Assembly: GCA_015061315.1 (NCBI GenBank)
Contig: SUWV01000003.1
Location: 374-64,373, forward strand
From: Lentimicrobiaceae bacterium
GTDB taxonomy: Bacteria > Bacteroidota > Bacteroidia > Bacteroidales > F082
Direction of reading: 5' to 3'
DNA length: 64,000 nt
In this document: one piece after another, positions 36,861 through 47,600 of the stretch
How positions within the stretch are numbered: the stretch's first letter is position 1
How the letters are laid out: each line of letters begins with the position of its first letter
The notes under the pieces: model-generated
Database searches by the model: none
What the model was told of the DNA's origin: nothing
The model's input: only the letters and a program-made list of their open reading frames with translations
Position numbers and translations under genes: made by a program

Positions 36861-38349
36861 CCTCACGTCTCGGCTTCATCTCTTCTTGCCACAGAAAGCC
36901 TTTCAGATATTCCATGTTGTCTTTCAGCTGTTCCTCAGGGTATAGTGTCTCTTTGATGTTATTATAATATTTGATATTATAAATCTGACTGTCTTTGAGC
37001 TTAATATCCATGGTAGCTGACTGCGAGAAGTTGATGCCTATCAGACTGCCGTCGTCGTCGCGTAACCAATAAACCGTCTCGGCATTACCTTCATTGAACA
37101 TGTTGTCTATTTCGTTATCTTTGAAATATGCTGTGATCTGCTTGCCTTTCACCTGATTGAAACCTTTGATGCTGTCTTGTTGAATTACAAAAGCGTTAGG
37201 ATACATCAGCATATTGTCGATAGCTTCTTCTTTTACCTTTATGTTGATAGAGTCGCCTGTAAGTTGTGAGTCTTCTGCCCATATCACGGGAGCCACTCTC
37301 ATATAAACCATAGAGTCGGCGACGTTATAATGCAGGGAGTCGCATTTGCCTTGTATGTCGTTTCTGAAGAAACGCACCTTATAGAACGCCTTGATGTCAT
37401 GCACCTCGTTTGTCACGGTGTCGAAAAACACATACATGCTGTCGGCTTTAGTAAAGAGAGTGTCGTTTTCTTTATAATAAAATCCTCTTAGGTTATCGGT
37501 CATCATGCACTTGCCTTCGTTGCGCCACATCTCGGCAAATTCGCCTCTGACGACGGCTTTATAAGTCGTGTCTTCCAATATCACGTCGCTGAGCGCCTTG
37601 GCATAGCCGGTCTTTTTGTTGTAATACATGGTGTCGGCTGTCATGGTCTGCTCCTTGTTTTTCAAAGTAGCTCGTCGGTCTAAATATGCTAACTCGGTCT
37701 CGGTATTATACCAGCCGTAATTGCCGAACAAGGTGTTCTCTTTGTTGTAGATAGTCGTTGGTCCGTAGAAATACATCATCTCGTTGTCGGTGTCATAGAC
37801 CAAAGTGTCGGAGACGATTTTATAATCGGGCATGGTGCCCACCACGTCTTTCCTGAAATAAACGACTTTTATGTCGTCGCGATAATAGCCTTTCTTGCTG
37901 ACTAATTTCTTGTCGTTGCGCGTTATCGTGCCTTTGTTAGGATAGGTGGCGAGGTGTCCTACTCTGTCGTAAGTCATATATTGAGTCCTTAAAACAGTAG
38001 AGTCGTCTTTTAATATCACGTCGTGGAATAGCTCCGCGAACTTAGTCTCTCCGTTATATTTCAATAACTTGCTATAAATGTCAGTGCTGTCATTGACTTT
38101 AATATGAACGTTGCCGAATCCATCGAAGAACTTAGTCTTCTCGTTATAATAAGCGCTGTCGCTGTAGAAATAAGTTGAGTCTTGACGCATGACGACGTTG
38201 CCGATGAGACGCTGCACGTCCTTGCCGAGATTTTCGTCATAATCAGCCTTGTCGGCATTCAAGATATGAATCGTCGTGGTCTTCTTCTGAGCGAAGCCGA
38301 TGCCGTTCAAAAGGAATAATAATATTAAAAGTATATAATTTTTATTCAT
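36853..38349 (-). CDS. OstA/LptA-like LPS export protein
   Basis: Signal peptide; 'IHILNADKADYDENLGKDVQRLIGNVVMRQDSTYFYSDSAYYNEKTK' repeated OstA-type strands. Confidence 0.85.
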   Translation of the reverse strand: MNKNYILLILLFLLNGIGFAQKKTTTIHILNADKADYDENLGKDVQRLIGNVVMRQDSTYFYSDSAYYNEKTKFFDGFGNVHIKVNDSTDIYSKLLKYNGETKFAELFHDVILKDDSTVLRTQYMTYDRVGHLATYPNKGTITRNDKKLVSKKGYYRDDIKVVYFRKDVVGTMPDYKIVSDTLVYDTDNEMMYFYGPTTIYNKENTLFGNYGWYNTETELAYLDRRATLKNKEQTMTADTMYYNKKTGYAKALSDVILEDTTYKAVVRGEFAEMWRNEGKCMMTDNLRGFYYKENDTLFTKADSMYVFFDTVTNEVHDIKAFYKVRFFRNDIQGKCDSLHYNVADSMVYMRVAPVIWAEDSQLTGDSINIKVKEEAIDNMLMYPNAFVIQQDSIKGFNQVKGKQITAYFKDNEIDNMFNEGNAETVYWLRDDDGSLIGINFSQSATMDIKLKDSQIYNIKYYNNIKETLYPEEQLKDNMEYLKGFLWQEEMKPRREEF

Positions 38350-38397
38350 AAAAATATTGACTTAATCAGACGCACCAGTTACATTCTTATTTCGTTG

Positions 38398-38453
38398 AGA
38401 CGCACCAATTACATAGTGTTTATTTTTATCGGTGTAATATGTCACGTCTCTAC
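38398..38453 (-). repeat. GTAGAGACG...CGTCT hairpin element (57-nt family)
   Basis: Reverse complement 'gtagagacgtgacatattacaccgataaaaataaacactatgtaattggtgcgtct' matches 97-153. Confidence 0.9.
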
Positions 38454-38511
38454 TCATTGACCGAAGACTTTAGACTCTAGACTTTAGACTTTAGACTTTT
38501 GTCTTTAGACT

Positions 38512-39414
38512 CTAAAAAACACTCAGTTTTATCTTCTTAGGATTTGCTTTTATCTCTTCGAGTAGCGCTTGTAAAGTAGCGACAGTCTCATTTACATTAT
38601 TATATAAAGAATCTTCTTTCACGAGTAGTCCTGCGCTGCCTTCGCCATTATTGATGCTTTCGAGAAGAGTGTTAAATTCTGTTAAGCTTTTTTCTAATGT
38701 GATGACGAGATGATTATAATCTATCTTCTTTAATGAGTCGCTGACTACGGAGAAGTCTTCTGTGATATTTTCTAAGTTATTGACTACTAGAGTTAGCTTG
38801 CCGTCTTCGCTATCTACGAGTTGTTGAAGGTCGGAAGATATTGTCTCTATGTTGTTCATTGAATTGGCGAAGCTGCTGACGCCATTGTTGATATTGGTTT
38901 TAAGTTCAGAGTTTAATAAGTCGTTGAGATTGGATGTTAAATCGTTAAGAGAAATTAACAGAGTCTCTAAATTATTTTTAAGAGGTATTATCGTCTCTGT
39001 TATCAATCCCATTGTTCCGTTGTCGTAAGCCGACATTAAGGTGTCGCCGCTTTGAGCCATGACATCGGAGTCGCCTAATATCAGTTCGATGCTGACGGAG
39101 CCTGTGAGACTTGACGCGAGATTGGCTATTGTGTTTTGAGGGATATTTAATTTGTTGCCTGTGATAAATTCCACTATGATAGAGCCATCTTGTCGCGGGT
39201 GGAAATCCAACGAGCTCACTGTTCCTACTTGCATGCCGTTGATGGTGACGATGTCGCCAGGCTGCAAGCCTTTAGAGTTGTCGTATAATGCGTAGAAATT
39301 AAATTGGTTTTTGAGTAATGACTTGCCTTTTAAGAAATTAAATCCCCATACGAATAATACCAATGCTACTATAAATGATATTGCAATGAGTATGGATTTT
39401 GTTTTGTCTTTCAT
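38512..39414 (-). CDS. MlaD/MCE family protein
   Basis: Single N-terminal TM, 'YALYDNSKGLQPGDIVTINGMQVGTVSSLDFHP'. Confidence 0.88.
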   Translation of the reverse strand: MKDKTKSILIAISFIVALVLFVWGFNFLKGKSLLKNQFNFYALYDNSKGLQPGDIVTINGMQVGTVSSLDFHPRQDGSIIVEFITGNKLNIPQNTIANLASSLTGSVSIELILGDSDVMAQSGDTLMSAYDNGTMGLITETIIPLKNNLETLLISLNDLTSNLNDLLNSELKTNINNGVSSFANSMNNIETISSDLQQLVDSEDGKLTLVVNNLENITEDFSVVSDSLKKIDYNHLVITLEKSLTEFNTLLESINNGEGSAGLLVKEDSLYNNVNETVATLQALLEEIKANPKKIKLSVF

Positions 39415-39431
39415 TTTACTATGTTTAAATT

Positions 39432-40523
39432 TTATAATCTCTTTCCATTTTTAAAGCTTACGACGAAGGCGCTGCTATAACCTAATGTCTTCACTTTCTT
39501 ACAATATTCGTCGGCATCTTTTTTAGAATAGAACTTGCCGGCAGTGTATTTATATTGTCCGTTATGCTCGTAATAGTCGACATTGTCTAAGTTCTTATAA
39601 TGTTTAGAAGCGTTATCCACTTTTCTGCTTCTGCTTTCTATCTGCACCTTATAAACTGTCTTATCGGCATCAACATTATTATCGTTGTTAATGTTTTCGT
39701 AAGAGCTGCCGTCGGTGACATTTTCTTTTTCGTATGCGTTTTTATAGTCGCGGAAGGCGCGGAACAAAGCCGAGGCTATGTAGGTCTGTCCTTCTTCCGA
39801 CCTGAGGAAATTCTCTTCGGAAGGGTTGGAGAGGAAGCCTATCTCTACCAAGACAGAAGGCATGGCGGTTTTATAAAGGACGAGAAATCCAGCTTGTTGC
39901 ACGCCGCGGTCTTTTCTTCCTACTCTCTTCACAAGTTGGTTTTGTATGTGTTCTGCAAATTCTAAGGAAGCATTTTTATATTCGCTTTGGAAGAAGTTGA
40001 GCATGATATAAGCCTCCGGACTGTTAAGGTTGAAGTTGCCATAATCTTCTTCGGCGTTGTCTTCGTAAAGTATTGATGCGTTCTCGAGCTTAGCGACTTC
40101 TAAATTGGCAGCGTTTCTATGTTCTCCCATGACGAAAGTCTCGACGCCGGCAGGCTGAGATGAGGCGTTGGCATTGCAATGTATGGAGATGAAGAGGTCG
40201 GCGTTTTTCTCATTGGCTATCTGAGCTCTTCTTAATAACGACACCGATACGTCGCTGCTACGTGTATATACTACATTAACGTCAGGACAATGTTGCTTGA
40301 TGTAGTCGCCAGTTTTCTTCGCCACTTTCAAAGTGATGTCTTTCTCCTTCGACTTCTTACCTATGGCACCAGGGTCTTTGCCTCCATGCCCAGCATCAAT
40401 GACAACAGTCTTTATCTTTCCTTCTTTTTGAGCTTGAATAGCGTCGGGAAAAACAATATTCAAAATCATAAAAAGAAAAAATAAAATGAAGAGTTTTTCA
40501 TTATTTACTCGCAACTTTGCCAT
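39432..40523 (-). CDS. N-acetylmuramoyl-L-alanine amidase (Amidase_3), start taken as MAKLRVNN
   Basis: 'TVVIDAGHGGKDPGAIG', 'LFISIHCNA', 'SVLVEIGFLSNPSEE'; C-terminal SPOR-like region. Confidence 0.9.
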   Translation of the reverse strand: MAKLRVNNEKLFILFFLFMILNIVFPDAIQAQKEGKIKTVVIDAGHGGKDPGAIGKKSKEKDITLKVAKKTGDYIKQHCPDVNVVYTRSSDVSVSLLRRAQIANEKNADLFISIHCNANASSQPAGVETFVMGEHRNAANLEVAKLENASILYEDNAEEDYGNFNLNSPEAYIMLNFFQSEYKNASLEFAEHIQNQLVKRVGRKDRGVQQAGFLVLYKTAMPSVLVEIGFLSNPSEENFLRSEEGQTYIASALFRAFRDYKNAYEKENVTDGSSYENINNDNNVDADKTVYKVQIESRSRKVDNASKHYKNLDNVDYYEHNGQYKYTAGKFYSKKDADEYCKKVKTLGYSSAFVVSFKNGKRL

Positions 40524-40531
40524 AAGAAATG

Positions 40532-40539
40532 TATATTTG
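40532..40539 (+). promoter_or_regulatory. -7 box TATATTTG of lptD-like gene
   Basis: TAnnTTTG in the short divergent gap. Confidence 0.5.
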
Positions 40540-40568
40540 CATAATTTTTTACAAAAATAAAAAATAAA

Positions 40569-43325
40569 TTGTTGAAGAGTAGAATATATAGATATTTTAT
40601 TGTTTTTTTCTTCGTCGCCTTGATGATGTCGGGATGTAGGCTGAGTCGACAAGTCAATGAGTCATCGAGTCAACAAGACAATGAGTCAATGAGTCTACAA
40701 GACAACGAGACAACGAGTCAACAAGTTGATAGTTTGAGTCACCGAGTCGCTGAGTCACCAAGTCACCAAGTTGATAGTTTGAGTCAACGAGACAATGAGT
40801 CAATGAGTCTACAAGTTGATAGTTTGAGTCAGAGTCAAAGTCTGACTTCTGAGGCTGAAGATCCATTGCTTGAAGATAAGATAGAGCGTTCGTGTAATGA
40901 CTCGACGGTTCAGGATTTTAAGAATAACAAGATTTATTATTATGGCGACGCTAAGGTCGTTTATGAAGACATTACCATAGAGGCTGCTTTCATCGAATTT
41001 GACTTCGACAGCCGCACGGTCTTCGCTAAAGGCATGACGGATTCTACGGGAAGACTTTATGGCACGCCTGTCTTCACTGAGAGCGATAAGAAATATAACT
41101 CGGAGACGATGACGTTTAACTTCGAGACGAAGAAAGGTATCATCACCAAGGTCTTCACCGAAGACGCTATGGGTTATATCCACGGAACGAGGATCAAGAA
41201 GATGGACGACAATACCATCAACATAAAATCGGGTTCTTACACCACATGCAGCAATCCTGAGCATCCTCATTTTGAATTCCATTTCGGCAAGGCTAAGGTC
41301 ATTCCCGATGACAAGATAGTGACGGGACCAGCATATTTTAAATTGGCGGAGACGCCTCTTCCTATCGGCGTTCCTTTCGGTATCTTCCCTAACTCTAAAG
41401 GACAACGTAACGGTATCTTAGTGCCTTCGTGGGGCGAGTCGGCTAACCGAGGCTTCTACTTCGAGAACGGAGGTTTCTACTGGGGCATCAACGAACATAT
41501 GGACCTTCAGATAGTAGGTGACATCTACACTCGTGGCAGCTGGGCGGTGAAACCTACATTCCGCTATAACAAACGTTACGCCTTTAACGGCTCCTTCTCT
41601 GGCAGCTACGCCGTCAATAAGATCGGCTCTAAAGGCTCCGCCGACTATAACGAGAGCACCGACTTCAAACTGCGCTGGGTGCATAAACAGGATCCTAAGG
41701 CACGACCTAAGTCGTCGTTTTCTGCTGACGTCTACATCGTAAGTTCTAACTATAATAAATATAACGCTATATCGTCGAATGAGTATTTGAGCAATACTTT
41801 CCAATCGAGTATAGCTTATCAGACAAGTATCGGCAGCATGTTCAACTTCACGGCAAACGCAAGTCATAGCCAGAATACACTCACTCATATCATGACGGTG
41901 ACATTGCCAGAGATGACACTCACGATGAACCGTATTTATCCTTTTAAAAACATTGGTAATCCAGCTAAGAAGAGATGGTATAAAGACATGTATATAAGCT
42001 ATACCGCCAACGCTAAGAATTATGTGAGCATGGCCGATAGCCTTTATTTCCAGCCTAACTGGTTAGATAACCTCCAAAACGGCATTCAACATCGCGTGCC
42101 TATCAGTATGCCAGTGAAGCTGTTTAAATATATCACATGGACTACTTCTGTAAACCTATTAGACAGAATGTATTTCAGATATTTTGAGAAAGAATGGGTC
42201 AACGACAGCACCATGCCTAATGGAGGCTATCTCAAGACCGACACCATAAACCAATTCAGAAACGTGTTCAGCTTCGACGTGTCGAGCTCCTTGACAACGA
42301 AACTATACGGACAAGTCAATTTCAAGAAAGGACCTATCAGGGCGATACGTCATGTCTTTACGCCTTCGATAGGAATTTCATACAATCCCGATTTCTCCAA
42401 AGACTTCTGGAATTATTATGACACCTACTACGACGCAAACGGCATAGAACAGTTATATTCTATGTTTCAAGGTAATATGTACGGCGTGCCACCTTCAGGC
42501 AAAGCCGGTCGTATCAACTATAGCTTCGGTAATAATTTAGAGATTAAGGTGCCATCGAGGAAAGATACCATTACGGGAATGAAAAAGGTTAAGATTATTG
42601 AAGACCTTACATTCAGCGGAAGCTACGACATCGCGAAAGACTCGCTCAACTTTTCGTATCTCTCCGTCAACGGCAGAACCACTTTGTTTAAGAACCTCTC
42701 GGTGCGTTACTCCAGCATCTGGGATCCATATATCTTAGACTCGACGGGAAGGAAACAGCTGAATCAGTTTGAGTGGGACGTCAATAAGCGATTGTTTAGA
42801 AAGAACAGCGTATCATGGAACTTCAGCCTCAGCTATTCATTAAATAACGATACCTTTAAGAAAAATAAGAGCGGGTCGAGAAACAGTGCTACGCGACAGT
42901 TTGAGTCGTCGCCATTGGCATCGGAACAGGAGATGCACGACATACGCTCTAATCCTGAAAACTATGTCGATTGGTCGACACAATGGTCGCTGTCGCTGAG
43001 CTATAACCTCACGCTGTCGAACAATATTTCTTATATCAATCTTTTGTTGAAAGACAATAGAAAAGTCATTCAGACACTTGGTGTCAATGGTAATGTCAAT
43101 CTCTCGCCTAAGTGGAAGGTCTCGGTGCAGACAGGCTGGGACTTCGAACTGAAGAAACTGTCGTACACCTCCTTTACGATTTATCGCGACCTGCATTGCT
43201 GGGAGATGCGCTTCAACTGGATCCCGCTCGGAACATATAAGAGCTGGAACTTCACTATCAACGTGAAAGCCGCCGCCCTGCAAGATCTTAAACTCACAAA
43301 GAAAAAAGACTATAGGGATAATTAA
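40569..43325 (+). CDS. LptD-like LPS assembly outer membrane protein (TTG start)
   Basis: 'SGYTTCSNPEHPHFEFHFGKAKVIPDDKIVTGPAYFKLAETPLPIGVPFGIFPNSKGQRNGILVPSWGES' (OstA_C/LptD region) and long barrel. Confidence 0.87.
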   Translation: MLKSRIYRYFIVFFFVALMMSGCRLSRQVNESSSQQDNESMSLQDNETTSQQVDSLSHRVAESPSHQVDSLSQRDNESMSLQVDSLSQSQSLTSEAEDPLLEDKIERSCNDSTVQDFKNNKIYYYGDAKVVYEDITIEAAFIEFDFDSRTVFAKGMTDSTGRLYGTPVFTESDKKYNSETMTFNFETKKGIITKVFTEDAMGYIHGTRIKKMDDNTINIKSGSYTTCSNPEHPHFEFHFGKAKVIPDDKIVTGPAYFKLAETPLPIGVPFGIFPNSKGQRNGILVPSWGESANRGFYFENGGFYWGINEHMDLQIVGDIYTRGSWAVKPTFRYNKRYAFNGSFSGSYAVNKIGSKGSADYNESTDFKLRWVHKQDPKARPKSSFSADVYIVSSNYNKYNAISSNEYLSNTFQSSIAYQTSIGSMFNFTANASHSQNTLTHIMTVTLPEMTLTMNRIYPFKNIGNPAKKRWYKDMYISYTANAKNYVSMADSLYFQPNWLDNLQNGIQHRVPISMPVKLFKYITWTTSVNLLDRMYFRYFEKEWVNDSTMPNGGYLKTDTINQFRNVFSFDVSSSLTTKLYGQVNFKKGPIRAIRHVFTPSIGISYNPDFSKDFWNYYDTYYDANGIEQLYSMFQGNMYGVPPSGKAGRINYSFGNNLEIKVPSRKDTITGMKKVKIIEDLTFSGSYDIAKDSLNFSYLSVNGRTTLFKNLSVRYSSIWDPYILDSTGRKQLNQFEWDVNKRLFRKNSVSWNFSLSYSLNNDTFKKNKSGSRNSATRQFESSPLASEQEMHDIRSNPENYVDWSTQWSLSLSYNLTLSNNISYINLLLKDNRKVIQTLGVNGNVNLSPKWKVSVQTGWDFELKKLSYTSFTIYRDLHCWEMRFNWIPLGTYKSWNFTINVKAAALQDLKLTKKKDYRDN
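40643..40852 (+). repeat. 210-bp octamer array forming the low-complexity N-terminal segment of the LptD-like protein
   Basis: Period 8 bp, so an 8-aa register: QVNESSSQ-QDNESMSL-QDNETTSQ-QVDSLSHR-... Confidence 0.9.
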
Positions 43326-43390
43326 CAATTAACAATTGACAATTAACAATTAACAATTAAGAATTAACAATTGAGAATTAACAATTGATG
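43322..43390. repeat. 7-mer array (AATTAAC/AATTGAC)
   Basis: 'aattaacaattaacaattgacaattaacaattaacaattaagaattaacaattg'. Confidence 0.9.
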
Positions 43391-43438
43391 GTTGTGGTTG
43401 TTATAGTTAGACGTGTCAATGTGAATTAATATTCTATG

Positions 43439-43505
43439 GTATCATTGACTTATTGACTCATTGACTCATTGACTTGGTGACTCGGAGACTCGGAGACTTG
43501 GTGAC
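43439..43505. repeat. Octamer array GACTYRKT
   Basis: 'gacttattgactcattgactcattgacttggtgactcggagactcggagacttggtgact'. Confidence 0.9.
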
Positions 43506-43610
43506 TATAATAAAAAACCTTAGCGTTTCTCTGCGTTTATGTGTGAGGTTTAACTCTGCGAGAAGCATGGATTTGATGATTTTTTTCTTTGAAATTCAAA
43601 ATTATTTCTT

Positions 43611-43618
43611 TACATTTG
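43611..43618 (+). promoter_or_regulatory. -7 box TACATTTG of ridA-like gene
   Basis: TAnnTTTG consensus. Confidence 0.5.
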
Positions 43619-43671
43619 CGAGTTATTAGAACAGATTAAATAATTGTCTAACTAATTTAAAATCATAAAAA

Positions 43672-44049
43672 ATGAAAAAAGTTATTGCAACAAAAAATGC
43701 ACCTGGTGCAATTGGTCCTTACAGCCAAGCTATCGAAGTGAACGGCATGTTGTTCATCTCAGGTCAGATTCCAATTAATCCAGCAACAGGCAACATCGTT
43801 GAAGGTGGTATCTACGAACAAACAGAACAAGTCATGAAAAACCTTGAAGGTATCTTGACAGAAGCTGGTTACACTTTCGATAACGTAGTGAAATCAACAT
43901 GTTTGCTCAGCGATATGGCTAACTTCGGCGCAATGAACGAAGTATACGGCAAACGCTTCTCAGAAAATCCTCCTGCAAGAGCAGCTTTCGCTGTGAGAAC
44001 ACTCCCTAAAGAAGTGCTCGTAGAAATCGAAATGATAGCAGCGAAATAA
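43672..44049 (+). CDS. RidA family enamine/imine deaminase
   Basis: 'APGAIGPYSQAIEVNGMLFISGQIPINPATG', 'NPPARAAFAVRTLPKEVLVEIEMIA'. Confidence 0.95.
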   Translation: MKKVIATKNAPGAIGPYSQAIEVNGMLFISGQIPINPATGNIVEGGIYEQTEQVMKNLEGILTEAGYTFDNVVKSTCLLSDMANFGAMNEVYGKRFSENPPARAAFAVRTLPKEVLVEIEMIAAK

Positions 44050-44135
44050 AGACAACAAGTCTACGAGACAACAAGACAACAAGTACTTAGAGACTCGGTG
44101 ACTTGGTGACTTAGAGACTTATAAAAATCAATAAT

Positions 44136-44525
44136 ATGAAAAAGTTAAGTTTTATAGCGCTATTGCTTTTGATGGTCGTAGGCATGACATCATGCGAAGG
44201 TTTGTTTGGCGGAGATGAAAATAAAATCGATGAGTCTTTAATTGTGGGAAAATGGAAGACTGCCGATGGAACTTATTTCGAAGTCTATAACAGCGATGGT
44301 ACTGGTAAATACTGGAATCTCAATGATGATGTCACTGAAGAAGAAGCTTCAAATTTCACATGGGAGTTTAGCATTCTTAGCAATGATAGATTTATTCAAT
44401 ACCATGAGAATTTCAGCGGATCTTTGGTGCCTCAATATTGTAACATCTTGGAATTGACCTCTACTACCTTCAAGTATAACAACGAAGGATTAAGAGCAAC
44501 TTATAATTTGATTAGAGCTAATTGA
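44136..44525 (+). CDS. Small lipoprotein, lipocalin-like
   Basis: Lipobox 'GMTSC'; 'LIVGKWKTADGTYFEVYNSDGTGKYW'. Confidence 0.6.
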   Translation: MKKLSFIALLLLMVVGMTSCEGLFGGDENKIDESLIVGKWKTADGTYFEVYNSDGTGKYWNLNDDVTEEEASNFTWEFSILSNDRFIQYHENFSGSLVPQYCNILELTSTTFKYNNEGLRATYNLIRAN

Positions 44526-44661
44526 CAATGTACAATTAATAATTAACAATTAACAATGTACAATTAACAATGTCTGTAGACTGTAGACTGTAGACCTTAG
44601 ACTTAAAAAATTGTGAATGATGTCTGTAGTCAGTAGACTGTAGTCCTTAGTCTTAAAAGAA

Positions 44662-47600
44662 ATGAATAAACCTCTGAAGATAACACTGATAAGTTTAGGC
44701 TCCTTGTTGGGACTCGTATTGATAACAGTAATGATAGCCTGCTGGTTTGTGGTGACTCCGGCGCGCTTGACATCAATAGTGAAAAAACAAGCTCCTAATT
44801 TTATCAACTGCGACTTTGATTTAGAGCAGGCCGAACTGACGGTTTTCAAGTCCTTCCCTAAGGTGGGTGTTGAAATCGACAAACTCGTGCTGATCAATCC
44901 GATGGTTGGAAGCCCATCTGATACACTTGCTTATATCAATGAATGTGTTGTCTCGGTAGATGTTAAGAAGTTTCTTAAAGAAGATCAAATTATTATCGAT
45001 GAATGCAGGTTGAATGGTGGTTATATCAACTACTTTACCGACCTTCAAAGCAAGACAAATCTCGATATTTTCCCTGTGTCAGAACCCGACAGCCTGACAG
45101 AAGAAAGCCAGGACTTTATTTACGGAATCGACTTGATGATGTTAAAAATCAATGACGTGTCTGTAAATTATACCGACTTGACTCAGGGTATGTTCGCCGA
45201 ACTTAACGGCTTGAATGTGTCTGCCAAAGGTAAGATGAAAGGTGAAAATATCGTGGGCAATGTGAAGATGTCGCTACGTGATATTGCTTATCAACAGACG
45301 ACAGATTCCTTGTCGATGGCTGTGAAACTTAATGACCTAAAATTAGAAGGAGATGCTGACATGAGAGGAGATGACATCAAAGCCGACATAGAAGCATCTT
45401 CTTCTGTTTTATGCTATGAAAGCGAAGGACAAGAAGCGTCCTTAAATTCTTTTAACATTAAATTCAAAGGCGATGTCAATGACTATGACAAGATAAAAGG
45501 CAATGCTGAAATGTCTGTCAATGACTTGTCGTTTGTGATGGATGAGCAGCAGCTGCTCAATAATGCCGACCTAAGAATGATACTGCCTCTCGATGCTACC
45601 ATGAGCAGCATGGACGTGGAGATAGGAAACTCACAGTTGGCACTCAACAACATAATGATTGACTTAATCGGTAAGGCTTCAATGCCCGGCGATGACATCA
45701 ATATCGACCTTAAACTGAAAACGAATACCTTGATAGTGGAAGAACTCCTCGAGCTCGTGCCTGCTTCGATGCGAGAAGAACTCCTCGATGGAATAGATGT
45801 CAAAGGCGAACTTACCTTAGCCGCTGACGTAGAAGGCATATATAACGCGACTACCATGCCTGTAGTCAATGCTGAATTAGAATATAATAAAGGCTTCGTC
45901 TCCATGCCCGAGATGCTGCCTTACCCTATATCAAACCTCAACACTTCGATAAAAGCTGATTTGAATCTCAACGACAAATCGGACGTTTATGTAAGACATC
46001 TCAATGCTAATATGTCGAACTCCTCACTGTCGCTCTCGGGAACGATAAAAGACGTGATGAATAAGATGTTTTGTAATCTGAGCCTTAAAGCCAATGCCGA
46101 CCTCGATGAGTTGCAATCGTTCCTTCCGGAAGATATTAAGGCTAAAGGCGATGTGAAATTGAATGTCGCTGCTAATGTCAATAAGTCGCAACTCGATAAC
46201 ATGGATTTCTCTAAGGCTAAAGTAAATGGTAGTTTGCAATGGGACGACATGAATGTTGTTTATTGCGATACCATCAATGTCGATGCCGATAAATTATATA
46301 TCGACTTCACTATGCCTAATGCTGCATCAGAACAGCTGACGAACAGCTTGATGGCGATAAATATCAAAGGTAATAACATAGACGCTAAGGTCTCCGAGAT
46401 GTTGACAGCGAGTTTAGACGATTATAATATCAAAGCGCAGATATCTAATGTCTTAGACGAGAAGACGCCTATGTCGGTCTATGCCGATTATAGCTTCTCG
46501 AAGATAGAAGCAGATATGGAAGAGATGTCGTTCTTTACCAATAATCCTAAGGGAAGCGTGGCTATGTTTATGAAAGGCAATGACGGCGACGCTTCATATA
46601 TAGCGGTTTATGACGGCGACAGCTTAGCCTTTGATATGGGAGAGACGATGAGCTTCGCCACTGAGAAACTCGATCTGAATGTCTCTGCCGATTATGACGA
46701 CGACAGAGAAGGTCTGCTCCTTCAGTGGAACCCTCATGCTGGTATTCAGATGAATAAGGCGGTCTTAGCCATAAGCGACATCGCAACACCGGTCTATATC
46801 CCTTCCATCGACTTTCAATATGATACAACAGGAATAGAAATCAAGAACAGCAGAGTCTTGTTGGGCGATTCCGATTTTGAACTTAGAGGAAGACTGACTA
46901 ATGTTGACGAGTTCTTGAGAAAAGAAGCTCTGCTGAAAGGTAGTCTCGACTTCATCTCGACATATACCGATGTCAATCAGATTATGGATCTCTTCAGTGG
47001 CATGGGTGACACTGCCGTGATGGCAGAAGAAATTGTAGTGGTAGACAGTATCGCTACAGAGACTGAAGTGAAAGAAGATAATCCGTTTATGGTGCCGCTG
47101 GGTGTTAATATAACTCTGAACACTAAGATAGAGAAAGCCGTTGCAGGTAAGTTGAACCTTAGCGATATTAGCGGCGGCCTCACCGTCAAAGATGGTGTGT
47201 TGGTGTTGCAAGAGATGGGCTTCACCTCCGATGCCGCTACCATGGAACTCACAGCGATGTATAAGTCGTCGCGTAAGAACCATCTGTTCCTAGGATTCGA
47301 CTTCCATCTGCTCGACATCAATATCGACGAGATGCTCGACTTGATACCAGAACTCGATACCATAGTGCCTATGCTCAGCTCCTTCGCGGGTAAAGCAGAA
47401 TTTCATATAGCGGCAGAGACTTATCTCAAATCTAATTACGAACCTAAAATGTCGACCTTGAGAGGCGCTACAGCAATACATGGTAAAGACTTGGTGATAC
47501 TCGATAACAAGACGTATAAGAAGATAGGTCGAATGCTCGGATTTAAAAACAAAGAACATAACAAGATAGATAACTTCAACGCTGAGATAACGGTGTTTAA

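Noticed and set aside
40654-40866. 70-aa antisense ORF in the lptD N-terminal array
   Set aside because: Mirror translation of the octamer array (VDSLTHCLVDSNYQL..), not a gene.
41418-41888. 156-aa antisense ORF inside lptD (also 40809-41405, 42840-43328)
   Set aside because: Antisense to a strongly supported beta-barrel CDS; no recognisable motifs.
46765-47283. 172-aa antisense ORF inside the AsmA gene (and other antisense ORFs such as 5465-5971, 19171-19683, 27937-28437)
   Set aside because: Shadow ORFs of long supported CDSs; no independent promoter or motif evidence.
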